Assembly: GCA_947561585.1 (NCBI GenBank)
Contig: CANNZV010000325.1
Location: 62,001-126,000 of the forward strand
DNA length: 64,000 bases
DNA from: Caprella mutica
Lineage: Eukaryota; Arthropoda; Malacostraca; Amphipoda; Caprellidae
Direction: 5' to 3'
Positions 21,464 through 33,400 of this stretch are shown piece by piece (within the stretch, counting starts at the first letter, position 1; each line of letters begins with the position of its first letter). The translations under genes and the position numbers were made by a program. The notes under the pieces are model-generated. The model had not been told where the DNA came from. It made no database searches and saw nothing but the letters and a program-made list of their open reading frames with translations.

Positions 21464-24400
21464 ATGAGAAACGCAAGGAAAGGTATAACCAATTTAATAT
21501 ACAGGGTGGCGCGAAAAAAAGGAAACCCATTTTCAAACTAATGTATCTTACAAACTATCAAAACATCCTGCAGCGAATTTAAAAAAGTTAAATAAAAAGG
21601 GCTTGCGCGAGGACGAAAAACACAAAAAACTTCATAATTGGTAGCCTATAATTTATTTGCATATGGTAGTAGTAAACACAAATCTTACTATTTGCATTCA
21701 ATTAACGTTTTTTTATTGACTCTTTCATCCATAGAAATACATCTTCATCACCAATCACGATATCTTCTATACAAAATGTGCATTTCTTTGCAGAATTCAT
21801 TTTGCTAAATTTAGACGGTACGGTAAATCAGTTCGGGCCTTGCATGCTACTTGAAGGGATGATACTTCACATCGTGTTTATCAATTCGGTGAAATGTCTC
21901 TTAAATGATATCTAATCCTTACTTTCGTATTGATATTTTTATGTTCCCAATAAACTGTTCATGAAAAATATTAATGTTTTCATATGTTCATTCTTTTCTC
22001 CTGCGACATGATCACTTTTGTTCAAATTTAAAGTGGTCTCTTCAGTTTTGAACTTATTATAATTTGTCAAAATGGTTTTATAGTTGGTGGAAATCTTTCC
22101 AGAAGACATTGTTCAGATGAGGTTGAACATGTGTAAAGCTTCCAGTGTTTAAAAAATTTGTCACAACAAAACTTTTCGTTCTTTTCAAAGTTGCATTTTG
22201 AGGGTTTCGAATAGAAGATAAAAATTAACGGTGAAATGATTTTATAAAGATATCAATTTCATCTCAAAAACCAACTTTCAAATGGTAATTCATTTTTATT
22301 ATTTATTTTCTCTTATTTGTTACAAAAAATAGTATAATTTATTGTTTTTACATTCTTATAAAATTAATTATACCTCTTATGATTTTTTTCGTATATTTCG
22401 TCCTCGCGCAAGCCCTTTTTAGTTACCTTTCTTTAATTCGCTGCAGGATGTTTAATTTTCGTCGTAACTCTTAACAAATTTTCAAGATAGATGCAGAAAA
22501 AGTAAAGGAATAAAACTGTGGTTTTAGAAAATTTCTAGGTTTGATATTTTGTAAGATACACTAGTTTGAAAATGGGTTTCCTTTTTTTTGCGCCACTCTG
22601 TATATTCTCTAAAATAATTTACAATCCAATTTATGATAATAATGTTCTATATAGCTTGTTAGCTTGTATATATTTTTTTTCTGCAGATACCAAATCATGC
22701 CAAAAGACCTTTGTCCTTCTAGCTTTCTTTGGAATAGCTTTGGGTTTTTCAATGCGTGGAAACCTCTCAGTGACGATAGTAGCGATGGTTAAGCAACCAA
22801 TTCGAAGTAACGATTCTGTCGAACTGGAAAATGACGAATTCAGTTGCCCGTATGAAGACACCATCAACCGAACCACAGATTTAATTGTAATATATTGTTA
22901 ATTTCTTTTTCGATAATTAAACATAAATTTCATCGGCCTTTCATGAAATGGCTATGTTTTTTTTCAAATTTATAAATTAATAACATTGAGTTATTGTTAG
23001 AAATTTTTAATTTTGTGTTCAAATGTTAAATTCAACTGTTTTCCAGGAAGGAGAATACGACATGTCGAGGACTGAAAGAGGATTCGCTTTGGCTACTTCC
23101 ATATTAGGATTATTTTTTTCCAACCTTTTAGGAGGCATTGCTGCTGGAAGATTTGGAGGAAAGGCGGTGACAGGTCTAGGAGTTTTCCTAGGTTCAATTT
23201 TAACCATTGCTACTCCGCTAGCTATTCGTTATTCAGTACCACTTTTTATCTTTGTAAGATTTCTGATTGGAGTTGCTGAGGTAAGTGAACATCAATTTCA
23301 GTTCTATATACTCAGTACTGGCCACCTCTTTTATGAATTTTTTTAATGTATTGCCATCTCATAAAATGTGAACATGCAGCATATACAATTTTTATATTTA
23401 TTTCAGGGAGTTATTATTCCCGGAACTTTCCAAATGATTGGTTCTTGGGCTCTTCCAGCGGAGAGATCACGTGTAATTGGTTCAGTTTGCTCAGGTGAAG
23501 CAAACAATAATAGATATTGTCAAATATAAATAAAATATTAAATTTTTATTATTCAATTAATTCTTTATTGGTTGTTTGACTTTTCAGGAGTTTATTTTGG
23601 AATAATTACAACCTTGTCTTTAAGTGGCATACTCAGTAAGAGTTTGTTCCTGGGTGGGTGGCCATCTCTATTCTACTTAACCGGTGGATTAGGTATTATT
23701 TGGACTATATTTTGGTTCAGTTTCATCCATGAGACTCCAGAAGTTCATCCAGGAATTTCTGATTGGGAGCAAAAGCGATTATTTTCCATATCCAAGTTTA
23801 AATGTGATAGTCCGAAGGTGAGAATGCATATATTATAAATTCTCTGATTTCTTAGCTCTACAAGATGTCGATGATTTTAATTAAATTCTTGTCAGTTACT
23901 ATTCTCTTATTTGTGCCGAGAACAACATTTCACAATAATTTCTAACTCTTTCCTTCCTCCTAATATAATGTTCTAATTGTTTTCATTTTATATTCTCAGA
24001 AAATTCCGTTTTGGAGTATTTTCACCAGTATTCCGGTTTTGGGAGTTGTTCTCGTTCATTGTGGAAAAAATTATGTTTTCTATTTAGTACTCAATGAACT
24101 GCCAACGTTTTTATCTGAGATTCAGCACATGGAAATATCTAAGGTAGGTACAAAACTAAAAACCAGGATACAGTGACATTTATGGTATAGTAATCAGCTG
24201 ATCGAATCTAGTTTGACGTGACCACCGGATGACTGGAAATGGCGACTCTGACCACACTTTGAAACATGGAAAAACCTACTTAAACTTAGTCACATCTAAT
24301 TTTTTTTCTTATCAATTACTAACTAGGCATTGGTTAAAATGTATTACCATTATTTTTTACTTAACTGCTATTCATAGGAACTACAATTGAGCAGTTAACT

Positions 24401-27400
24401 AGCACTAGTTTAGGCTCCAAGGTAGCATATGTTCAAAACCCTATTTTTATAGATAAGTTATTATATCTAATTATCTGAATTATATCTATATATTCAACTT
24501 TGAGGTTTTATCGCCATTTTCACTTTTCTTTTTCACGAAACCCTCATAAAATGGCTTTAAACTTCTCGATATTAACATGCAAATACGAGGAATTATGAGC
24601 CGCTCGGTCACAAACAAGGAATGTGTTGTTGTGGTGACGTCAAATTTTTGTGTCGTCTACTAGTTACTATACCCTTTTGGTTCTTGTACCCAGCTAAAAA
24701 CTGAGTAATAAATCTGTGACAGGTGTTTTATTTAATAATGGAGTAGATATTATAATAGATTTATTTTATTTTTTTTTGGCATACAAAGGAATTGGAAATA
24801 AAACCAAATTGTTTCACGTAAACCTACCTAAATTATCGAAACTGCTTAGTTTTCAAGATAATGACTTTTGAAGTTTTAAAATGACTTTTACCTAGATATT
24901 CACAAGTACTTACGTTCCTATAACAGATCTTGTAAAAGTAAGCATAACAGACCTTAGTACTTACTATAATGTCATTAAATGTTCTATAATTATCCGTTAT
25001 GTTTGATTTTGCAATAATAATAAGTACTTGTGAATATCTAGGCAATAGTCCTTTTAAAACTTTAAAAATTCAGTATTAGAAAACTACTAATCATCATTAT
25101 TATCTAGGTGATAGATCGTTCATAAATATATTGATATATCAAAGATGAAATTATTGTCCATAACAGAGTCTCTTATTAATATTCGGTTACACGGTTTGTA
25201 TTTAGTTAACTTTGGACCAAGTAAAGATAACGGACCAATTAATATTTCTTTTAGTTTTATAAATATACAACCTAATGATTAAACAACCTTATGTACATTA
25301 TTTTGTATATATCGGCTGAAGTTCTTAACAGTAATACGAACATCCATGTAAGGGCCCGGTCACACGAGCGTTCTTTTGACTCTGAGGAAATGATTGTTTA
25401 ACCCATTTCATTTGTATCATGTTATGTTACGCGACACTTTTGGAGCGTTGAAAAAAAAATCGATCGTGTGACAGGGCCTCTTAAGGCTTTGAAGAACTAC
25501 TAAACAAGAAATAAAAAATGATTTTTTTTAGCTTAAATCCTATTTAATATTAATAATCAACTAAGTAAAGATAACGGACCAAAAATGAAGCTAGTCCTAA
25601 ACTTTCAATAGTCATTTATAGTTTTCTTTTCATTATCTAATGAAGTATATAAATTATTTTAATTCAGACATGCTATTTAATTTAATCTAGCAGAGAAAAC
25701 TTCCATATTAGCATTTCAATTCAGTTTTAAGAATTTGTGATGGAAACTACATTTACGAAAACTGCTACTAGAAAATCAACAAATAGGTTTTGGTCTAATC
25801 ACAAATATTTCTTAGTCTGTTTTTCCCATTTCGTGACGGACTAACCGGCTGTCAAAGCTCCTTTTATAATAGTGTATACTGTACAGTATATGAGTCAAAA
25901 AAGCGGGTGTGTCAAAAAAATAACACACATGCTATCATATTTATATATAGATTATTACAATTAAATCATTTTTAAATGAAATGAGTTCTCTCTGGAATAA
26001 CATTTTCTCATCAGAATGGTGTTCTATCTTGTCTGACGTTCGTGGCTAGTTGGATCAACTTATCTTTATTCTCAAGGCTGATGACTAAATTGACTTTGAA
26101 TAATAAATTATCAATATTGAGTGTACGGAGAATTTCAATGGCATTAGGTAAGTTGAAACTGCAAATATTACAGGTCCTCTTCATTCTAAATTAAAATTCA
26201 TCTATTAATATTTTAAATTTGTAGAACGTAGGTTTTATAACATCTCACACTTAACGGAAGAAAACTGATCAAGTATTTGCTTCGTAATTAATTAAGTTTT
26301 AAGAAAATATCTATACTCCACTGACCTGTCCGACATTTCTGTTGGATCGAAAGGATTCAATAGAAATTAAGGATCAAAAGGCAAGCTTATCATATGTTAT
26401 CGTAAATTTAATGGTAATTATGCATTTAAGTACACTTTTAAGTACCTCATAATGACATTCTTTTAAAAGGATAATGGTATTTAGATAACAATATAGGTAG
26501 CCATTTATAAAAAAGCTTTATTATGGCTTTGAATTAGTCAGGTGTATTTTGTTCAGACATTAGAAATATACAAGTTTTGTTTAAAAACAATCAAAAAATT
26601 AATTAATTTCACCACCGCTTATAAATGACCTTGACTATCCAATAATCCAATAACTTGTTCTCTCCTAAAATATATTAAACTGATTCCTGAATAAAGACCA
26701 ATCGTCCCATCAAATTCCAGGCAATTTGGTTGAATACTTTTTGAGTTATTGATTTATAAATGACCTTTGACCCGATCGGTTCCAAAATCTAACTAAATGG
26801 TTATTGGATATTAACCAATCGTCTCACTAGATTTCAGGCAATTTGTTTTAATACTTTATAAGTTCTTCAGTTATGGATGAACTTGACCTTGACTTTTGAC
26901 CGGATTGCTACCAAAATCTTACCAGATGGTTCCTGGACATTGACCAATCGTCCCATCAAATTTCAGGCAATTTTGGTTGATACTTTTGAGTTGTGCGAGT
27001 TATAAATTCTGCCCAGAACATTACCTTCCACATCTTCGAAAGCAATTGGTATAATTTCAAAAGACACTCTCGGAGAAATAAGCATGGTAGATCTTGAAGG
27101 TACTCGACACTTTAATTGTATTACTTTATTCATTATAACTATGGCTACTGGTTATAAAACTGCAAACTATTTCAAATTTGGCAATATATTTTATATTATA
27201 ATATGTAATTTAAGGGTTCGGGTGAGTTTCAGATTTAAAAAAAGGATGGCATACATCTGACTATAATCTGACGATTTGGATATATTATTAATGGCTACCT
27301 ATATTCTTACCTAAATAAATTACCACAAAAAATCATTAGGTACTTCATACAAAAGTACCTAAATATATAATAGCCATTAATTACAATTTAAATTACAATA

Positions 27401-30400
27401 CGTGAGATATTTAGTAAGCTTAGTCCTTGTTCTTCTATTTAATATATTAGAAAGTCTTATAATGAATGTTGAGTGTGAATATTTCTCATATAATTAATTA
27501 CGAAGCAAATAGCTAATAAATCTCTTTTCTGTTAAGTGTGATATATTATATAACCTTATAGAATTACAAATTTAAAGCATTTCAATACAAAATTTGATTC
27601 CCTAAATGATAAGAATATAAAACATTATACCGTTATCCAATGGATTTGCCGAACCAAAATTTACCGAAATTTTTTCGCTGTAACCTAATACGTCGAAACG
27701 GATTCTCCTAATACGAGTTTGCCGAAACCAAAATTTAATTTGCCGAAAACGGATTTGCCGAAATGAGGATTTACGAAAACATATTTCAATCAATGTAACT
27801 GCTAATCTTTGTACCACTAAATTATCTTTTGTCTATGTTACTAAATACCTACTTATCCTTACTACCTATACTTATATCTTACTACAATCTTTACCTTACT
27901 ATCTATCCATACTATCATAAACACCTTTTGAAAAAGTTTCAATTTTGACACAATTTTAAAATATCTAATTGGTGTATTTAATATATTCCAATCAATTTAA
28001 AGAATTGCTCAATCTACAGAGTACACTGTGCGTTTTTAGCCTTGTAACGCCCTCAGTGACTAATATCCAGTGTAGTTATACATTATACAATACACTCTTG
28101 CTTCTAATAAGTTCCTCAGTACTAATTTCATATTTTATTTAATGTTGTTTAAATTTTTAGTCAATATTAACTTACCTATTAAATGTTTATATTGTAAGTT
28201 GCTCTTACAAGAATTAAACGATGGGAAGATTCCAGAAGAATGTACATAGAAACAATAATCCAATTAATTTTATCCTACAATCTCGTAGCATGTTTACGTA
28301 ACATTTACATTGTTTTTCAACCAAAATAATGACTGAAAATAATAATTTGACTTAACTGATAAAATATCTATTGAGTAGTGATGGGAGGAGGTTGTTGTTA
28401 TTAAACAACTCTGTTAATTATCTCGTGCGTCAGACCTGTGTTTCGCTTAGTCAGCACATTCGAGTGACCGGTGACTGTACTTTGCTGATTCTGACTGTAC
28501 TTTGTAATTGTTAATCCCTTATGCAGCGCAATTAGCAGCGTTACTGCCTTTCTTTAGTGCTTTTATTTAGGTTGTTCTTATCGTCAGTTAGTTTTGATTT
28601 TTATCTCTTTTAACCTTTTTATTCTGTAGTAAGCTGGTAAGTTAACCTTGTTTAGTTGTGTTGCAGGAGGTTTAAGTTACAGCTGAGGTAGGAATTGTTG
28701 GTCTGCCTGGTGAACTCTAGACGTCTGCTAAGAATTCCAGAGTACTGAGCAGGGAGGTTGTTGACCCCTGAATGCTCATAGACACTCCGGTTGAGGGGTG
28801 CTGGTGGCATTTGCTCTGTTTGGCCAGTCAGATTGCTAATTTATTTTAATGATTGAGGGTGAGGATGTACTCTGTAGCTCATGTGACACACTTAATAACC
28901 GAAAGAAAAGAGTTAAATGTGCACTGTGTTCTGGATGGTTTCACATATCATGTGTGGGACTGAGCAGGGCACAGGCGTCAGTTATAGTAAGATGGGTTTG
29001 TGTGGCGTGTCGAGGGCGGGGAACAATCGATGACCCCCAGGAGCGGCCCAATCAGCTGGTGAATTTGGAGGCATATATTGGTGGCTGTCGTAGCAGGTTG
29101 AGAGTCCTAAATACGATTCTCAGGGGATCAGCAATAGCTGTGGCGGGAGCCCTCCAACTGTTATTGCAGGGGGCTCTGACGCAGAAAACCCAATTAGCAT
29201 GGACAAGGCTTATGAGCTTCTGCTATTGGGGCTACATTGCCCAGATGGCGGTAGGGAAGGTCGTAATGTTTCTCTTGCTACCAAAATCAATCGGCAGGTG
29301 GCCCAATTTTTAGAGACTGACTCCCTACCTACGCTGCCTGAACCCATAATCATAGTTGTTAATAATCGACACGCTTCAGACGATGACAAGTTACAAAAGT
29401 TGAAAAAAGAGTGGCAGCTAAGTTTGCAGATGGTGACGTGAGTGGAGCAGTTCGTGAGCTGTCATCTTCAGATGGACTGGCCCAACGAAACGAAGAGACT
29501 GTCAGAGCGTTGAGGCCTAAACACCCACCTGCCCCGCTACACTTGATGATGCCAGAGCCTCCGGATAATTCTCTAATTGTGCCTATTGTTTCGGAGGAGG
29601 ATGTCCGGAGGGCTGTTAATTCTTTCCGTCCTGGTTCTGCCGGAGGACCTGATGGCCTCAGGCCAGGTCATTTGAAGACGCTATTGTCCCATTCATCTGC
29701 AGAGGCTGGAGTACGTCTTTTGACCACTCTGACAGATTTTGTGAATGCGATATTGAGAGGAGAAGTTCCTGATTTTGCTTTGTCAACTTTCTATGGAGCC
29801 ACATTATGCGCTTTAACCAAAAAGGATGGTGGCATCAGACCCATAGCAGTTGGTAATACCTTGCGTAGGTTGGCTGCCAAGGTTGGTGCGCGCCCCTTAT
29901 CACACTCTCTTGGTAGTGAATTAAGACCGGTTCAGCTTGGGTTCTCTACGAAGGGTGGCTGTGAAGCTGCCGCACATTCTGCAAGACGGTACTTGAATGA
30001 CTGTAACCATAGGAGGGTGTTTCTCAAGGTGGATATGAAAAACGCTTTCAATTGTCTGAGGAGAGATACCTTCCTTACTGTTATTCGTAACCGTGTGCCG
30101 GAGCTATATAGACTTCTTTGGCAAGCTTATTCTTCGCCTTCAGCTTTGTTTTTTGGTGAAGAGGTGCTGAGGTCGGAGACAGGTATCCAGCAGGGTGACC
30201 CTTTTGGACCGGCTATGTTTGCTCTTGGAATTGACGAGGTGGCTCGCAGGGTTTAGTCAGAGTTCAATGTATGATATCTGGACGACGCAGCCCTGGGAGA
30301 TACACCGGGGAGAGTTTTGGAGGACGTAAAAACCTTGATAGATGGGTTGAGTGCCATCGGACTTGAAGTTAATAGCGTGAAATTTGAGCTGATCATTCTC

Positions 30401-33400
30401 GATGATAATGCCCCTGGTGAAACAGAATTGTTGTTCCGGGCAGTGCTTCCAAATGTCAGAGTGGTTCATAAGGACAATTGCTCCATGTTGGGTGCTCCTT
30501 TAAGTGACTTGGGTATCCCCGAGGAGATTTTAAGGAAGAAAGAAGATCTGGATCTCATGGTCTCTCGATTGCGGGTGGTGGATAACCATCAAGCCTTCTT
30601 TTTGTTGAGAAATGTTTTCTCCATTCCGAAGCTACAATATGTTCTGCTGGGTTCTCCAGCTTACAAGCACGTAGTCAAACTTAGCTGCTTTGATGAATCA
30701 CTTAGATCTGCCGTTGCCAGTGTGACCAATGTAGAGATGTCAGCTGATTCTTGGGTTCAGGCAACTTTGCCGGTTGGCCTTGGTGGACTGGGTTGTAGGA
30801 GAGCTGGAGATATTGCCTTACCTGCTTTTGTGTCTTCAATGTATTCTGTGAGTGATTTGGTTGAAACTATTCTTTCTAATAATAATGTAGTCGATACCGG
30901 AGAGCTTACGGATGCAGTTGGGACATGGAGGCCGGGTTTACAGGCTGGTCTCCCGGTACCAGTCCATGAGTCCAGTCAAAAAGAATGGGATACACCACGG
31001 ACTCATTCATTAATGGAGAGTCTGTTGGCTAGAGATGATCAGGTGTTAAGGGCACGACTGTTATCTGCATCTCTTAAAGAAACTGGAGTGTGGTTGAACG
31101 CGATTCCCATACCGTCATTGGGTACATAGCTCGATCCAAAGGTCCTGAGGGTAGCCATTGCTCTCAGAGTTGGTGCCAGAGTTTGTGAACTTCATTCTTG
31201 CCGCTGTGGTAGTGGGATGGATGTCAGAGGACTGCATGGCCTGTCTTGTAGGTACAGTTCTGGGCGTCACCCAAAACATGCAGCAATGAATGATGTGATA
31301 AAGCGGGCTTTGCAGAGAGCAGGACTCCCTTCAGTACTTGAGCCTCCTGGGCTTGACAGAGGTGATGGTAAACGCCCAGATGGTATTACTGTGTTTCCTT
31401 ACATGAATAGAAAGAGTCTGATTTGAGATTGCACGTATGTCGACACATTTGCCGAGACACACCTCAATGATTCCGCAGTTGAGGCCGGATCAGCTGCCGG
31501 GGCTGCGGAGAACCGTAAGCGTCAGAAATACTCCGCCCTTGGAAATGCACACATATTTGAGCCAATTGCTATAGAGACCACAGGAGCGTACGGTAGTACG
31601 ACCTCCTTAATCATGAAGTCCATAGGTAGACGCCTTGTTGAGACAACCAATGATCCAAAGGAGTCTGCCTGGTTCCAACAGTGAATGGCTCTTGCGATCC
31701 AGAGAGGGAATGCCTTCAGCATCCTCTCAACCGCGAAGGAGAGGTTTTAGAGGGTCGGGTCCACCCCTTCAGGGAACTCATCCCCTCACTTGTAGTTCCT
31801 GAAGGAATTTCTTCTTCTGTAAAGATTTCATCCTTCTTGTTTTTAATGGAAAAATATTGTCTTTAAAAAAAAAAAAAATATTGATAGTTTCCTAAAGATT
31901 GATAATGTTGCTACAATATCTTCTCAATATACATCAGAATCGGAATTATCGGAATACAAATTTATATAGCAAATATTTTTATTTTTTGAGGCATAAGATT
32001 TAATCATAAAAACTACAAGTTCCAGAGAATGTTTTTTAATTAAATTAAATTTGATTTTCGACATATTCGTCTTTCGGTAAATTTGAATTTTGGCTAATCC
32101 ATATTTCGAAACATTTATTTTCGTCAATTTTGGGATTCAGAAAACTCGTATTATTTGGAAAATCCGTTCCGGTTAATTAGTGTTTAGTAAATTTGGTTCC
32201 GGAAATCTCGCTTTCAGAAAAACAGCCTAGACCTCATCATAACATACTATAATTTTATAAAGTTATACCGTTATACAGGGTGTGGCAATCAAATGCCATA
32301 GTTTAGAATGTTTTTTACGAATAAAATAATACTTACATAATCATTCATTGTTCTTATTCAAATCACTCAGTATACAATGCATTTTCTGTGATAACCTTTT
32401 GAAGATAACTTCAGGAAGATGGTGATCATCTGACAATTTTTTTAAGTTTTCTGTTGGTCTTTGGCACATCAAAATGGGTATTGCAGCGATTTCCTCCCGA
32501 ACTTGCATCTTCAATTCTTCCAAATTATTTAACCGACTTTTGAACACTTTCTCCTTCAGATATCCTCACAGGTAAAAGTCGCAAATGTTCAAATCCGGAG
32601 TGCGTGATGACCACTCGACATCATTGTTAAACTAGCCTGACACTAGTCTAACACAATTAAAAATGAGCAATATTGACTATAAATAATTAAAAATTATTAA
32701 TATATTCAATAGTATTAGATATATAATATCAATACAGTAAAAATTCTCATAATGCAATACAAATATTCAGTAGTCGATATTCCAAGGTAAAATGAATATG
32801 TAATGTATCTGCAAATTACCTTTAAGTGTTAACTAAGCATAATTAAGATTAAGGTTCAATATAATCACTTTTATGTTTGTTGGTAATAAGGAGATTTAGC
32901 TTGCAACCTTTACTCATTGTTTATAAACCTTATGAAATTATAGTATGGTAAGAATAATATTTTAGAGTGTGCTTTTATCTGGTCCTCTAAAAAATGTTAA
33001 CAAATTCTTGTAACAAAGCTCTTTCAGTTTTTGCTAAGCATATGTGACTTGACCACGCCCTTGTAAACACTGATTCTATATCCTTCAAGATGCATAACCC
33101 ATCTTTAAAATTTCTCGCGTAAAAAGATGTTGTGTCTATTACCTTTTTTACGAATTTGTCTCTTAATTGACGTTACTTCTAATTAATTTGATCATATCTT
33201 TTGCATTTCAATTAACTTTGTAACAATGAATGCGTTTAGTTATTAGGTATCGAAATGTCGACTTAAAATTTTTCAAGAGCCAACTTTAATGCATGCTCTA
33301 CCAGCTAATTTTTCTTTCCGTACGGACAACATGGGAATATTTCTCTGATATTCTACAAATGAACCCAAATCATTTCACTTTTTTTGTCTATTTGAAGTTT

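Larger units (their letters stand above)
28400..31880 (+). mobile_element. non-LTR retrotransposon with restriction-like endonuclease, inactive
   Basis: An inserted element noticeably less AT-rich than its surroundings. It contains a PHD-like zinc finger, a reverse transcriptase and a C-terminal restriction-enzyme-like endonuclease region, followed by a 3' UTR of about 100 bases and an A-rich tail at 31863-31878. This order fits the RLE group of non-LTR elements (the R2-related supergroup). The 5' end is estimated from the change in composition. It lies in intron 7 of transporter copy A, in the same orientation as the gene. Confidence 0.75.
27637..32262. mobile_element. palindromic element (family tttgccgaaa) interrupted by a retrotransposon
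   Basis: The left arm, about 27640-27790, has repeated gatttgccgaa(a/c) units. The right arm, about 32050-32233, has the complementary type (ttcggtaaat, tttcggaaac, ttccggaaatc) and ends in cctagacc. A 12-bp direct repeat, ttataccgttat, flanks the whole at 27625-27636 and 32263-32274. The non-LTR retrotransposon at about 28400-31880 lies between the arms and presumably inserted into this element. The arms are divergent, so the pairing is an inference. Confidence 0.45.

Noticed and set aside
22566..22901. 111-codon ORF used as the first exon of transporter copy A
   Set aside because: Its first 40 codons lie in the TA-flanked transposable element and intron. The splice acceptor at 22686 and the conserved tiny exon 1 in all three copies explain the real start better.
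26632..26990. Nuclear-receptor response elements (TGACC direct repeats)
   Set aside because: The motif is part of a tandem and interspersed repeat, with no link to a promoter.
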